Source: Siphonodentalium dalli (taxonomy: Eukaryota; Mollusca; Scaphopoda; Gadilida; Siphonodentaliidae). Taken from it: 64,000 bases of DNA. A program made the translations under genes and the position numbers. The notes below the pieces were generated by a model. That model was not told the DNA's origin. It was given only the letters and a program-made list of their open reading frames with translations, and ran no database searches. Where the stretch lies: contig CP136068.1 of the NCBI GenBank assembly GCA_032622095.1, positions 136,097,989 to 136,161,988 on the forward strand, written 5' to 3'. Below are positions 36,689 through 44,983 of this stretch, piece by piece (the stretch's first letter is position 1; every line of letters begins with the position of its first letter).

Positions 36689-37073
36689 CATTTTTTCATT
36701 ACTAATTTTAAAGTTTGTATAATTCTGACCAGAGATGACACATCGACACGAACAGAATCAATTGGTGGGGATCCTACAGTGAAAACGATTTTGTTGAAAT
36801 TTATCATTTATTTTTCAAAAACAAGAATAAGAACAATGAACAATAATATATTATTATACATCAATAATATTAACAAAGAACAATAATTTATGTACAAAAC
36901 AAGGTCTCAGATTTGAAGAAACTTAATTGAACATCCTACAACATCCTACAACATCCTACGCTGAATCAATAACAAAAGAGTCTATTTTGTGGAGTTGTTG
37001 ACACATTCGTTGTTATCTGGTCGTCGTCTTCTTTGCGTTGTATGTATATCAGCCGTCGATGTCCTGGTGAAGT
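36689..37073. other. Non-coding left sub-terminal region of the Polinton
   Basis: AT-rich 3' flank of the minus-strand gene block. Contains a triple CATCCTACAA direct repeat near 36930-36960. No gene, and no histone-type stem-loop. Confidence 0.6.
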
Positions 37074-37547
37074 TTAATTCAACAGCAAATTTGCTTTTCT
37101 GTATAATCGACCATAGTGCTTTCCAAACCATCGAACTATTCTTCTGTCATTCTTGAAGAAATCCCGAGAATTGAATAATATTTTCATCCTCTTTCCTTTC
37201 ATCATGTGGTGGAGTGCGAATATACAATATAATCCACACACATTTGTCGCACGATGTTGATATCGTGTTGTATTCATAGTCCATGCTGATGAGTTCCTTT
37301 TTATGAATGGTAACATATATCGTCTCGGTGGTGGTAGTCCAAATGAGTCGAAGTATACAGCTGATCTTCCCTTGAATAACATCAATGTCCAGTGTTCTCC
37401 TGGCTGATCCGATGAGTGCGTGTTCACAATATATGCTTGAATATGCTGTGGTTTCTTCTCTGGTAACAGATCTCTAGCACAAACATGTGTGTTAAGTTTA
37501 CACAACCAGGAATTGTCCAGAATATATTGAAGTTCAGCTGTCTGCAT
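37074..37547 (-). CDS. Adenain-like cysteine protease (capsid maturation)
   Basis: 157 residues, the usual size of adenovirus-type maturation proteases in Polintons. Catalytic residues visible: His52 in GEHWTLMLF, Asp67 in YFDSFG, Gln97 as the likely oxyanion residue, and Cys104 in NVCGLYC. The family cleaves capsid and core precursors inside the particle. Its start ATG overlaps the end of the next gene upstream by 14 bases, and it is the last gene of the leftward block. No inactivating change is seen. Confidence 0.88.
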   Translation of the reverse strand: MQTAELQYILDNSWLCKLNTHVCARDLLPEKKPQHIQAYIVNTHSSDQPGEHWTLMLFKGRSAVYFDSFGLPPPRRYMLPFIKRNSSAWTMNTTRYQHRATNVCGLYCIFALHHMMKGKRMKILFNSRDFFKNDRRIVRWFGKHYGRLYRKANLLLN

Positions 37548-37992
37548 CGTTGTAATTCTCTTTGACTCGCTGTGACCACATCAGAGTCCACTCTGCGTCG
37601 AATTTTTTGCGGTTGAGCTCCAAATTGTTTCTCAGATGATCATACATGATGAATGCTTCGAACTTCTCCTTGATGTGTGGGTTTAACCACATCAGCTTCG
37701 GGAACCATCTTTCCATAACATTGTATATGTCAATTTTAATCAGCGCTAAGTCGATAAACTGGTTTGTCCAATCATCAGTTGTAGAGAACAAACACAGAAC
37801 ATGTTCACGTTGACTAGGATGTTCTATTTTACATCCTTCACAGTTTGCTGACACTTCCTTGCGAATAAGTTCTTGTAGTTCTTCAATCATAGAGTTGTTG
37901 AGTGTGTCCAAGATCAGGCTCCATCTCGGAGCAAAGTTTTGTGAACGTTGGTATTCTTCATAGTAGTTCCATAGCTGTGTTGTGAGCTCCAT
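37534..37992 (-). CDS. Conserved Polinton protein of unknown function
   Basis: 152 residues, ATG start. Central CEGCKIEHPSQREHVLCL holds a cysteine/histidine arrangement (C-x2-C..H..H..C) that could bind zinc and that I associate with a recurrent uncharacterised Polinton protein. The rest is helical and charged. It lies between the protease and the capsid gene with a 1-base gap to the latter, which suggests a role in particle formation, but that is inference from position. Confidence 0.7.
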   Translation of the reverse strand: MELTTQLWNYYEEYQRSQNFAPRWSLILDTLNNSMIEELQELIRKEVSANCEGCKIEHPSQREHVLCLFSTTDDWTNQFIDLALIKIDIYNVMERWFPKLMWLNPHIKEKFEAFIMYDHLRNNLELNRKKFDAEWTLMWSQRVKENYNDADS

Positions 37993-37993
37993 C

Positions 37994-39298
37994 CTAATAG
38001 TCAGTAAGCACTTCTCTCAAAGCTGTGATCTCTATTTCACTGTCGAATTCAGCATACACCAAAACGTTGACGGCTGTAGTGAGAGCTGTCAAGAACTGAA
38101 GCTCCAAACGCAGGTTCCCTGTCTTTATAGGATGTAGATGTCCCTCGTCACTTCCTTGGTCCGATGTCAAGTCGAAACCCCACAAACAATATCCATTCAT
38201 ATATTCTTTTAAATTAATGCCAATTGATTTGTTAACACCAAACATTCCTAAAGATTGATACAAAGATAAATATGATCTGAGACATTGTTTTGTTGCGAAG
38301 TTTGGTTCAAATGGACGGTTATGTATTGTATGACCGTCTTGACTAACTTCCAATTTATTCAAACTGAAATGTTTGAAGTGGAATGGATTGGTACCCAAAT
38401 CTCCATTCATATCTTTATTTTCGACCAACGCAATAAAAAGTCTCTTTGGTAATTGTCCTTGAAATAAGTGGTCTTCAATTTTTGATCTAAGTCCAGTACT
38501 AATTGTGAAAGTTTTTATTTCTACTCGTCTGATAGGTAGTTTCATTTTTGACTGGGCAATTTCTTGATTTAATTTATTTGAGACCGCTGGAAAGAGACTA
38601 ACTGTTCTGACATGGAACACTGCTGATTCGAAAACAATTTGTCCATCCTCGGAGCCAATGAGGCAAAATTTTGATGGTGATCTGTTTAATCTGATACGAA
38701 TTTCAATTCCATTTGGTAAATATTTTTCTTGAAGAAACAGATCGGTGTGTAAGCGTCCGCATAGTTCAACAAATTTACTACCAGTGATCAAACTTTCTCT
38801 AGAAGTTAATCCAGCATTAGCACCACCTTTGGTGCTCTCTTCAAATTGTTCTGCTGTATCGCCATACCACATTTCTAAATTTGCTAATTGATTATCTTTA
38901 TATTCTTGAGAGTATCCCAACAGATTTTCGAAATATGCTCGGTATGGGTAAGTGTCAGAATTCGAAGTTATCAATTTGTTGTTCAAGTAAACATCGATAC
39001 TGCTGAACATGCTATGAAAGAAATTGTTAACAGGTGCTAATTCCGTAGCAGCTACCAAATTAGTTCCATCTTTTTTTGTAATTTTGAATTTCACATAAAG
39101 ATAAGATTGATTAATATCTGTCCACTTTTCGGTTTGAGATGGTATGACAAACTCTATCGGAGCAGAATTATTCAGCGGTGCAATAGGATGATTTTCGATC
39201 CACTGCGATTCTGACATTGTAGCCACCGTTGGTGGAACATGTGTTATATCAAGTTCCGATTTATTGCATTCGCATGATCCATTTACCATTTGTGCCAT
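37994..39298 (-). CDS. Major capsid protein candidate (double jelly-roll, hexon-like)
   Basis: 434 residues. The N-terminal part reads PIEFVIPSQTEKWTDINQSY and LAPVNNFFHSMFSSIDVYLN, patterns I associate with double jelly-roll capsid proteins of Polintons/adintoviruses (first strand pair, then the NN.(F/L)HS(M/L)F....V.(L/V)N block). Similar invertebrate proteins are often labelled F54H12.2-like. It sits beside the penton-like and core-type genes, as expected for a morphogenesis block. The length suits the shorter hexons of this group. Intact, ATG start. Confidence 0.8.
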   Translation of the reverse strand: MAQMVNGSCECNKSELDITHVPPTVATMSESQWIENHPIAPLNNSAPIEFVIPSQTEKWTDINQSYLYVKFKITKKDGTNLVAATELAPVNNFFHSMFSSIDVYLNNKLITSNSDTYPYRAYFENLLGYSQEYKDNQLANLEMWYGDTAEQFEESTKGGANAGLTSRESLITGSKFVELCGRLHTDLFLQEKYLPNGIEIRIRLNRSPSKFCLIGSEDGQIVFESAVFHVRTVSLFPAVSNKLNQEIAQSKMKLPIRRVEIKTFTISTGLRSKIEDHLFQGQLPKRLFIALVENKDMNGDLGTNPFHFKHFSLNKLEVSQDGHTIHNRPFEPNFATKQCLRSYLSLYQSLGMFGVNKSIGINLKEYMNGYCLWGFDLTSDQGSDEGHLHPIKTGNLRLELQFLTALTTAVNVLVYAEFDSEIEITALREVLTDY

Positions 39299-39300
39299 GA

Positions 39301-39675
39301 TTAATCAAAAATATCAAGAGCTCGACTGCTAGGATGATTTTTCGACTGACTTTTTCGGCGTTTGACAGCTGAATGATTCATTTTTGAAGTCGCTACTCTT
39401 TTTCTAGGTTTTTTTCTCGAGTTCAAAATTTGATTTTTAGCTTGTGTGCCAAAAGATTTTAAAGCTTTTTTACCTTCAGACATCAACGCTTCTTTCGGAC
39501 TTTTACCTTGATTAATAATTTCATCTGCAACACCAAAAGTGTGTTTTTTCGCAAGTTGTAAAGCTGTCCGACCAAGCGGTTTTAGAAATGGTATAGCAGA
39601 TCTCATAACTGATTTGAAAATTGAACCAATACCATTACCATATTGCCGTGGTACGCCTCTATACACGGGGAACAT
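39301..39675 (-). CDS. Small basic core/cement-type protein (adenovirus pX/pVI-like, tentative)
   Basis: 124 residues, rich in Lys/Arg toward the C-terminus (RKKPRKR, KRRKSQSK). The N-terminal half, GNGIGSIFKSVMRSAIPFLK with AKKHTFGVADEI, resembles the amphipathic segment recurring in small Polinton proteins between hexon and penton genes. DNA condensation or membrane lysis roles are known for the adenovirus counterparts; assignment here is by pattern and position only. Confidence 0.6.
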   Translation of the reverse strand: MFPVYRGVPRQYGNGIGSIFKSVMRSAIPFLKPLGRTALQLAKKHTFGVADEIINQGKSPKEALMSEGKKALKSFGTQAKNQILNSRKKPRKRVATSKMNHSAVKRRKSQSKNHPSSRALDIFD

Positions 39676-39680
39676 TGTTT

Positions 39681-40532
39681 TTAGAACTCCTCTCGTTTTC
39701 TGAAATGTAGCTTCACCAAAGACTTACCACCGATAAACTGAATTGATTTTCCTGTGTCGCCACTTATATTTACACTAATTTTGTCAAAGTATGACTTTGA
39801 AACTGGAACATAATGTAAATTTAAAAATTCATGTTTTACATGTAATCCGTCGATATCTCTTTTACTTCTGAAAGAAACAACTCGTAAAATTTGTACTTCA
39901 ACATTTCCAACAAATGTGTAATCGGCAATATCAGAATAAACAAACATTAGATTATGACCAACATTCAAATCTACACCAAACGGAAATCTATTATTTGAAT
40001 AAAAATCTTCAGAAGCGTTTTCAGTTTTGTAACCCAACTTGTGCAAAAGACATTGTGGTAATTCAATTCCTAGTTTTGTGTTACTTAAACTCTTGCGAAT
40101 AATTTTCACACGTTTTGTACCTTTTGAGTACCCGATGTGAAATCCGTATTCGTTTTGCATTGCTTCTCCAAGTGTTTTATCAATTACATCTTGCATTGTA
40201 TCAACTAAATCTGTCGCAGAGGTATACGAACCATTTTGTATCTGTATTTCAAGTGCATGAACGCCATCAGGTCTCCTAAATATCTTTTCTTCAAAACGAT
40301 TTTGAAGAACAGACAGTAATATTGCATCAGTTGTAATCAAATTGAATTTACACGAATCCCCTGTAACATTGTATGTTTCTGAAGGTGTTATCAGTTCGGC
40401 TAATGCAACTTCCCATTTTTCTTTATCAATTTGAACTGGTTTTGGTAATTGTACAGTAAAACAACATTGAGTATTGTTTGGATACATTACCATCGAACTG
40501 TCGCTCGGAATTGTAATGTAGAAAGGATTCAT
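39681..40532 (-). CDS. Minor capsid (penton-like, single jelly-roll) protein candidate
   Basis: 283 residues. Starts MNPFYITIPSDSS, then YPNNTQCCFTVQLPKP and KWEVALAELITPSETYNV, the typical opening of penton-like proteins of Polintons: the LPS.(S/D)S, F..N....F...L and W.VAL.E sequence. Expected at the capsid vertices. Its ATG overlaps the stop region of the small membrane protein gene by four bases. Intact. Confidence 0.78.
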   Translation of the reverse strand: MNPFYITIPSDSSMVMYPNNTQCCFTVQLPKPVQIDKEKWEVALAELITPSETYNVTGDSCKFNLITTDAILLSVLQNRFEEKIFRRPDGVHALEIQIQNGSYTSATDLVDTMQDVIDKTLGEAMQNEYGFHIGYSKGTKRVKIIRKSLSNTKLGIELPQCLLHKLGYKTENASEDFYSNNRFPFGVDLNVGHNLMFVYSDIADYTFVGNVEVQILRVVSFRSKRDIDGLHVKHEFLNLHYVPVSKSYFDKISVNISGDTGKSIQFIGGKSLVKLHFRKREEF

Positions 40533-40792
40533 ACTTTCAAAATTTCTGCCGACTGATTTTTCAAATATTTCAAACGCGGTGTTGGTAAAATGTACCCCAA
40601 AGAACTACTGAGTAAAATTAACCACAGTTCGTTATTTTCACTTTGTAAACTTAAATGAACAATTGCTGTAGCGATTATACCAACAATTATAATAATTTGT
40701 GTAAAATATGTTACTTGATTTTTTGCAATTTTTTCTCCACAGATTTGAAATTGTGATGGAGCATCGAGACCAACTGAACCATTTTGAGACAT
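40529..40792 (-). CDS. Small two-helix membrane protein of the Polinton
   Basis: 87 residues from the ATG at 40790-40792 (MSQNGSVGLDAPSQFQ). An earlier in-frame start would overlap the integrase, so this one was chosen. Two hydrophobic stretches, about residues 29-48 (YFTQIIIIVGIIATAIV) and 55-72 (ELWLILLSSSLGYILPTP). The LWLILLSS.LGY.LP pattern recurs in small ORFs beside Polinton penton genes. Probably a virion or envelope membrane protein; function unproven. Confidence 0.65.
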   Translation of the reverse strand: MSQNGSVGLDAPSQFQICGEKIAKNQVTYFTQIIIIVGIIATAIVHLSLQSENNELWLILLSSSLGYILPTPRLKYLKNQSAEILKV

Positions 40793-40802
40793 GTTAAAAG
40801 TT

Positions 40803-41898
40803 TTATACCAAATTTGTGGCAGGTATCCAACTGTCAAATTTTTTAGGATAACCAGCCCAATGAACTTTAATTTCTCTAACTGATTTACCAGCAACTTTTC
40901 TTGAACGTTTACCAACAACTGATTCAATTTCGTAAACTTTATTATCTTTTATATGTTGAATTTCTTTACCATAAAATGATCCTGCGATGTTTTCACCATC
41001 TAAATCTACTAATTTGTAAGTTAATGGTGTACTTTTACAAACTCTACTAATTTTGAAAATTTCTTTTGTCCAATTTGGAAGATATCCTTTATCAAAAGTT
41101 CTCTTTGTTTTATTTATTCTAACAAAATCTCCAACTTTCAACATCTTATCTTTTTTCGTTTTTAACTTTCCATAAAGATTTCTGGAAACTTCAATTTCAT
41201 TTTCTCGAGTTACTAAAACTGGTGCCATCTTAATACTTCTATGAAAACTTTTGTTGTAAGAATTCACAAAATCGTGCAAAACATCAACGTATTTCAAAGT
41301 TTGATTATGTGTAAAATATTTCCACATCTTTGTTTTCAATGTCCGTTGAAAACGTTCAACTATACTTGCTTTTGTCTCTGGATTCTCTGTTGTGAAAAAA
41401 TGAATTTTCTTAGATTTCAAAAATTGTAAAAATAATTTATTTTTGAATTCTGAACCTTTGTCAGATTGAAATGAAGCTGGTTTTCGTTTTGATGATTTTA
41501 GAATTTTCTGAAATGTTTTAACTAAAGTTTTACCAGTTTTATCTTTAATTTTTTCAACCCATGCAAATTTTGAGAACACATCAATAACACAAAGTAAATA
41601 TCTGTAATTGTCATTGTGCTTTTGCAAAGTTTGCAAATCTGCCAGATCAGCTTGCCACTGAATATCAATTCCTGCAACAATAGTTTTACGTCTGCGAAAT
41701 TGTCCGAACAATTGGTTTGTGCAAAGTATATGTTTTTTGCCATTGTAACCATTTTTTAACATCTGAAAGTTTAATTTTGTTATTTGTTTCTTTTGCATTT
41801 TTAAAAAGTTGATTTGCTCCACTGAAACCACCAACTTCTTTTGGATTGTAGTAAATTTCAGTTAGAAGTTTGTCAAATTTTATGTAAGTGAGGACCAT
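40803..41898 (-). CDS. Retroviral-type integrase with chromodomain, one frameshift
   Basis: The N-terminal part (ATG 41896-41898) reads IYYNPKEVGGFSGANQLF and WLQWQKTYTLHKP, the start typical of Polinton integrases, but hits a stop at 41686. The remainder is open in another frame from about 41730 down to 40803. It has the catalytic triad: Asp in QADL, Asp in QSDKGSEF, Glu in KASIVERF. A C-terminal chromodomain follows (KVHWAGYPKKFDSWIPATN). One extra base, or two missing, near 41695-41712 accounts for the break. It could be an assembly error or a true inactivation. The start overlaps the previous gene by 19 bases. Confidence 0.85.
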
Positions 41899-42587
41899 CC
41901 TTTCAAAATAGTTTTTCTGGTTTCTGGTGTTAAAATATCAACTGAACGTTTTCTTGACTTGCCACTGATAGGAGTTGCATGAGGTGTATGAAACTCATCA
42001 CCAGTGTGACCTTTTAAATGTCTTTGCATCCACAGCCATCGATCCCTGTTACCTACATAATCTTGTGGTATATTAAGTTCCCCCAATCCACGTAGGAATG
42101 TTTCATAACCAACTGGGTTAAAACCTTTTCGGTGACGAACAACATCGTTTATCAAATCAATTATATTTGATCCAGTAACTGTTTCTGTTCCATAAATTAA
42201 TTGTCCACGATCATCCCATCTAAGTTTAGGATTAGTTGACAACAATGATAAAATTTGTTGTGCTTTACCACGAAATTTAGATGGCACACTTTCCAATATA
42301 TGGTCACTCATTTTCCCAAAGTTTTCAGATAACTTTTGTTCAGGTAATCTGAATTTTGAATTTAAAGATTTTTGTGAAGTTTTCAATTTGTACAAATTTT
42401 CTCCAAATAACTGTGACTTTTCTGATTCAGAAATATTTTTATCATAAACTGATTTCAATTCTTTGTAAGAATCTGAAACATTTGAAATTGCAGGATCAGG
42501 AGGTAATTGAGGTTTATTCATTTTTGACATTTCCCATTGTTTGAAATCTTCCAACATTCTGAATGGTACAATAACCATTTTCTTCAT
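41880..42587 (-). CDS. Conserved Polinton protein of unknown function, 235 aa
   Basis: Starts MKKMVIVPFRML, an opening recurrent in uncharacterised Polinton proteins near the integrase. Hydrophilic, no cysteine pattern, no membrane segment. A central part (SKFRGKAQQILSLLSTNP, then LRWDDRGQLIYG) looks like a small folded domain. A late H-x2-H-T (TPHATP) and the basic KSRKRSVD may bind DNA. Function unknown. Its last codons overlap the integrase start. Confidence 0.65.
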   Translation of the reverse strand: MKKMVIVPFRMLEDFKQWEMSKMNKPQLPPDPAISNVSDSYKELKSVYDKNISESEKSQLFGENLYKLKTSQKSLNSKFRLPEQKLSENFGKMSDHILESVPSKFRGKAQQILSLLSTNPKLRWDDRGQLIYGTETVTGSNIIDLINDVVRHRKGFNPVGYETFLRGLGELNIPQDYVGNRDRWLWMQRHLKGHTGDEFHTPHATPISGKSRKRSVDILTPETRKTILKGWSSLT

Positions 42588-42607
42588 ATTTATTTGAGAT
42601 TTAGTTT

Positions 42608-42970
42608 TTACAAAATATTTTTAACAACTGCACCTAATGTTTTGCTAATCAATGGAGCAAGAAATAATAATGGTAAAAAGCCACCTTTTTGATTCAAAAT
42701 TTTCTTCTTTTGTTGCAAAGGTTTGTTCTTGTCTGCAAGATATCTGATATGTTTACGCTTCGAATGTAACTTGCGGTTCTGAGCTTCATTCAGTTTTACA
42801 TTACCTTTTAAAAGATTTTGACAACATTCTGAAATACAATCCATCACTTGTTTCGGAGCATCGTTGATCATTTTCTTTTTATATGCAGATGGAACTTTAC
42901 TCATTGCAACAATCAACTCACCATATTTGTTTATCAGCGGTGCTTTCCGGCTCTTAGTTTTTGAAGGCAT
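42608..42970 (-). CDS. Small basic protein with QKGGFLP motif (core-type, tentative)
   Basis: 120 residues from the ATG at 42968-42970; two codons further upstream is only a GTG. Strongly basic. LLKGNVKLNEAQ and KRKHIRYLADK are followed by QKGGFLPLLFLAPLI at the end, a hydrophobic tail. The same architecture is found in small Polinton proteins likened to adenovirus core protein pX. It shares a module with the next gene upstream (see findings). Confidence 0.6.
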   Translation of the reverse strand: MPSKTKSRKAPLINKYGELIVAMSKVPSAYKKKMINDAPKQVMDCISECCQNLLKGNVKLNEAQNRKLHSKRKHIRYLADKNKPLQQKKKILNQKGGFLPLLFLAPLISKTLGAVVKNIL

Positions 42971-43026
42971 CTTCACAGTCTAAGTAGTTGTCTCAAAATG
43001 AGCAGAAAAATTATATGTTTCATCTT

Positions 43027-43614
43027 TTATCTTTTCGGATTGAACCATTCTAAAGCTTCGAATGCAGATTTCGATGCATCAGACAACGGCATAAATTTTG
43101 AAAATTCAAGATCAATAACTGGTTTTTTTTGTAACGGTTGATGTTGAGGGTTCTGCTGAGAAGGTATAGGTGTAAATTTAGAATGTTGATTTTGTTGAGT
43201 TTGCATCGGTGTAAACTTTGAATGATTTAGAGAAAGCTTTGTTTTACGTTTAGATTCTTTTTGATTACCTCTTTGTTGTGTTTGCTTCCGAGTAATCTTT
43301 GAACGTTTTGGAGAAACCTTTGATTTACTTTTAGATTGTCTACCAGTTTGTTCAAATGAATTTTTCAAAAGACTTCTAATTAAAACTCCTCCAAGAAACC
43401 CACTACCACCTCGTTGTAAAATTAATTTGCGTTTTGTTTCCATATCAGTTGATCGATCAGAGATTTTTTTAAGAACATTTTTATTTCTCTGAAAAAACTT
43501 TTTTGTCTGTGATGGTAATTTCCAATCATTTTCAAGAAATAATTCAGCTGCAAAAGTGAAGAAATTTATAATTTGTGACAGTTCATCACGACTAAACATC
43601 TCGGTGGACGACAT
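43027..43614 (-). CDS. Basic protein with QRGGSGFLGG motif and SKFTP repeats
   Basis: 195 residues from the ATG at 43612-43614; the earlier frame runs into the ATPase gene. Order: helical N-terminus (SRDELSQIINFFTFAAELF), a module KRKLILQRGGSGFLGG followed by VLIRSLL, then a low-complexity Lys/Ser/Gln tail with three copies of (H/F)SKF(T/M)P. The tail looks disordered and could bind DNA. Function unknown; probably a virion core component. Confidence 0.6.
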   Translation of the reverse strand: MSSTEMFSRDELSQIINFFTFAAELFLENDWKLPSQTKKFFQRNKNVLKKISDRSTDMETKRKLILQRGGSGFLGGVLIRSLLKNSFEQTGRQSKSKSKVSPKRSKITRKQTQQRGNQKESKRKTKLSLNHSKFTPMQTQQNQHSKFTPIPSQQNPQHQPLQKKPVIDLEFSKFMPLSDASKSAFEALEWFNPKR

Positions 43615-43648
43615 GGTTCTAAAATGAAAAAAATAACAACAACTGAAT

Positions 43649-44299
43649 TTATACTTTTGAATATATGACAGGACCTCGGTCATTAGCTGTCAACCATTTA
43701 TGGAAAATATCAGTTCTAATTCGCAAATAATTTTCTGTTCTAGGATGAAAATCTACTAAAATATATCCATGATTTATTGAAGTTGCATCTTCGTATGCTT
43801 GTTTCAAATGATTGGTTTGCATTTGATGAGCCAAAACTTTTATTTGATTTTTATCTCGAACGCTTTGAAATAAAACCATGTAGTGTGCATTCAAACTTAT
43901 AGTTCTGCTACTTTTTGATTTTTGGAACATGTTTTGAGTAATGTAAATTATTGAAGCATTTCGATGATGACCTTTTCTAGTAAACCAAAGCATTATTTTG
44001 TCTTCATCTTGTTCCCCCATCATGTCATCGAAAACAACAAGATGAGGAAATGATTTATCTGATACAATTTCCTCATCATCGTCTGGAATACCATCGATAA
44101 ACTTAACGTTATCAATTTCTTTTATACGATTGTATGTGTCTTGCCATTCTTTGTAACACCAAACTATTTTCTTTGGTGGTGTTTGGAATAAATCGTGTTT
44201 AAATTCAATAACTTTTTTAACAAATTCTGTTTTACCTGATCCACTAGGTCCGCTGATAAAGAAATTACACGGATGTTGGAAAAGTAAAGATTCTTCCAT
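43649..44299 (-). CDS. Genome-packaging ATPase (FtsK/HerA, A32-like)
   Basis: 216 residues. Walker A GPSGSGKT at 17-24, Walker B HLVVFDDMM at 86-94, followed by a likely sensor ITQNMF. This is the compact A32-type ATPase that loads DNA into capsids of Polintons and related viruses. Intact with ATG start. Gaps of 34 and 33 bases to its neighbours suggest no separate promoter. Confidence 0.88.
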   Translation of the reverse strand: MEESLLFQHPCNFFISGPSGSGKTEFVKKVIEFKHDLFQTPPKKIVWCYKEWQDTYNRIKEIDNVKFIDGIPDDDEEIVSDKSFPHLVVFDDMMGEQDEDKIMLWFTRKGHHRNASIIYITQNMFQKSKSSRTISLNAHYMVLFQSVRDKNQIKVLAHQMQTNHLKQAYEDATSINHGYILVDFHPRTENYLRIRTDIFHKWLTANDRGPVIYSKV

Positions 44300-44332
44300 G
44301 TTGTCACTTTGATGTCTAATCAGCGAGTGAAC

Positions 44333-44983
44333 TTAACGACGTGTGAATTTAGTTCTTAAAGAGAAATCTCCAAAGCTGTAAACATTTCCATACATTTCAA
44401 TAATCCAATTATCATAGTCTTCTATTCTTCTGTACTTTGTTCTGTAAATAAAAAAATCATCCCCCAAAATGTTTTGAATTTTTGCATATGTTGACATTGT
44501 TTTTGTTAACAAATACCCATAGATCCTAGGATCTGATTCAAAAGTTCCCCCAGCAAGAGGAAAATGATCTTCATACTTTGTATAATGAATATAGTCATGT
44601 TCATCAAAAGTTCCTAAATCTATATCTAAATGGTGTTGATCACCACCAAATGTCCAAAAATCAGATATTTTTTCAATGAGAAAAAATGTTTTGAATTTAA
44701 TAAATGATTCAATATATTTTTGAGAGAAATGAGAAGATATACTTGACTCAAGATAGGCCAATCTCTGTAAACATTCGCCGACATCACAGCATCGTAGTAT
44801 TGCTTTCTTTTCTCTTTCAAACCAGACTTCTTGTAATTCCTTCTTTATCTCTGGAATAAGCGTTGACTGTGCCACCAAATATCCATAAATCTTCTCAGCA
44901 ATTTCTGGAGGTACTACTCCTGCCAACATCTTGACATGAAATGACTCAACATCTCCATCCGTATGGGTATGTATGAATACCAT
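44333..44983 (-). CDS. Unknown Polinton protein downstream of PolB
   Basis: 216 residues from ATG 44981-44983, overlapping PolB by 38 bases; an alternative ATG at 44927-44929 would avoid overlap. Opens MVFIHTHTDGDVESFHVKML. Many aromatic residues, a CC pair, and a regular IYGYL repeat (VPPEIAEKIYGYL, SDPRIYGYL). No motif I can name. May act with PolB or the ATPase; that is a guess from position. Confidence 0.55.
   Translation of the reverse strand: MVFIHTHTDGDVESFHVKMLAGVVPPEIAEKIYGYLVAQSTLIPEIKKELQEVWFEREKKAILRCCDVGECLQRLAYLESSISSHFSQKYIESFIKFKTFFLIEKISDFWTFGGDQHHLDIDLGTFDEHDYIHYTKYEDHFPLAGGTFESDPRIYGYLLTKTMSTYAKIQNILGDDFFIYRTKYRRIEDYDNWIIEMYGNVYSFGDFSLRTKFTRR

Noticed and set aside
36181-36807. 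Open frames of GGTIAQYPSV-type peptides in the terminal repeats (also 53063..53563)
   Set aside because: By-products of the 30-bp terminal minisatellite.
40793-40927. N-terminal extension of the small membrane protein
   Set aside because: It reads through the end of the integrase gene in another frame; the ATG at 40790-40792 gives a compact two-helix protein.
42971-42976. Earlier start of the QKGGFLP protein
   Set aside because: The first codon would be GTG; the ATG two codons later is the plausible start.
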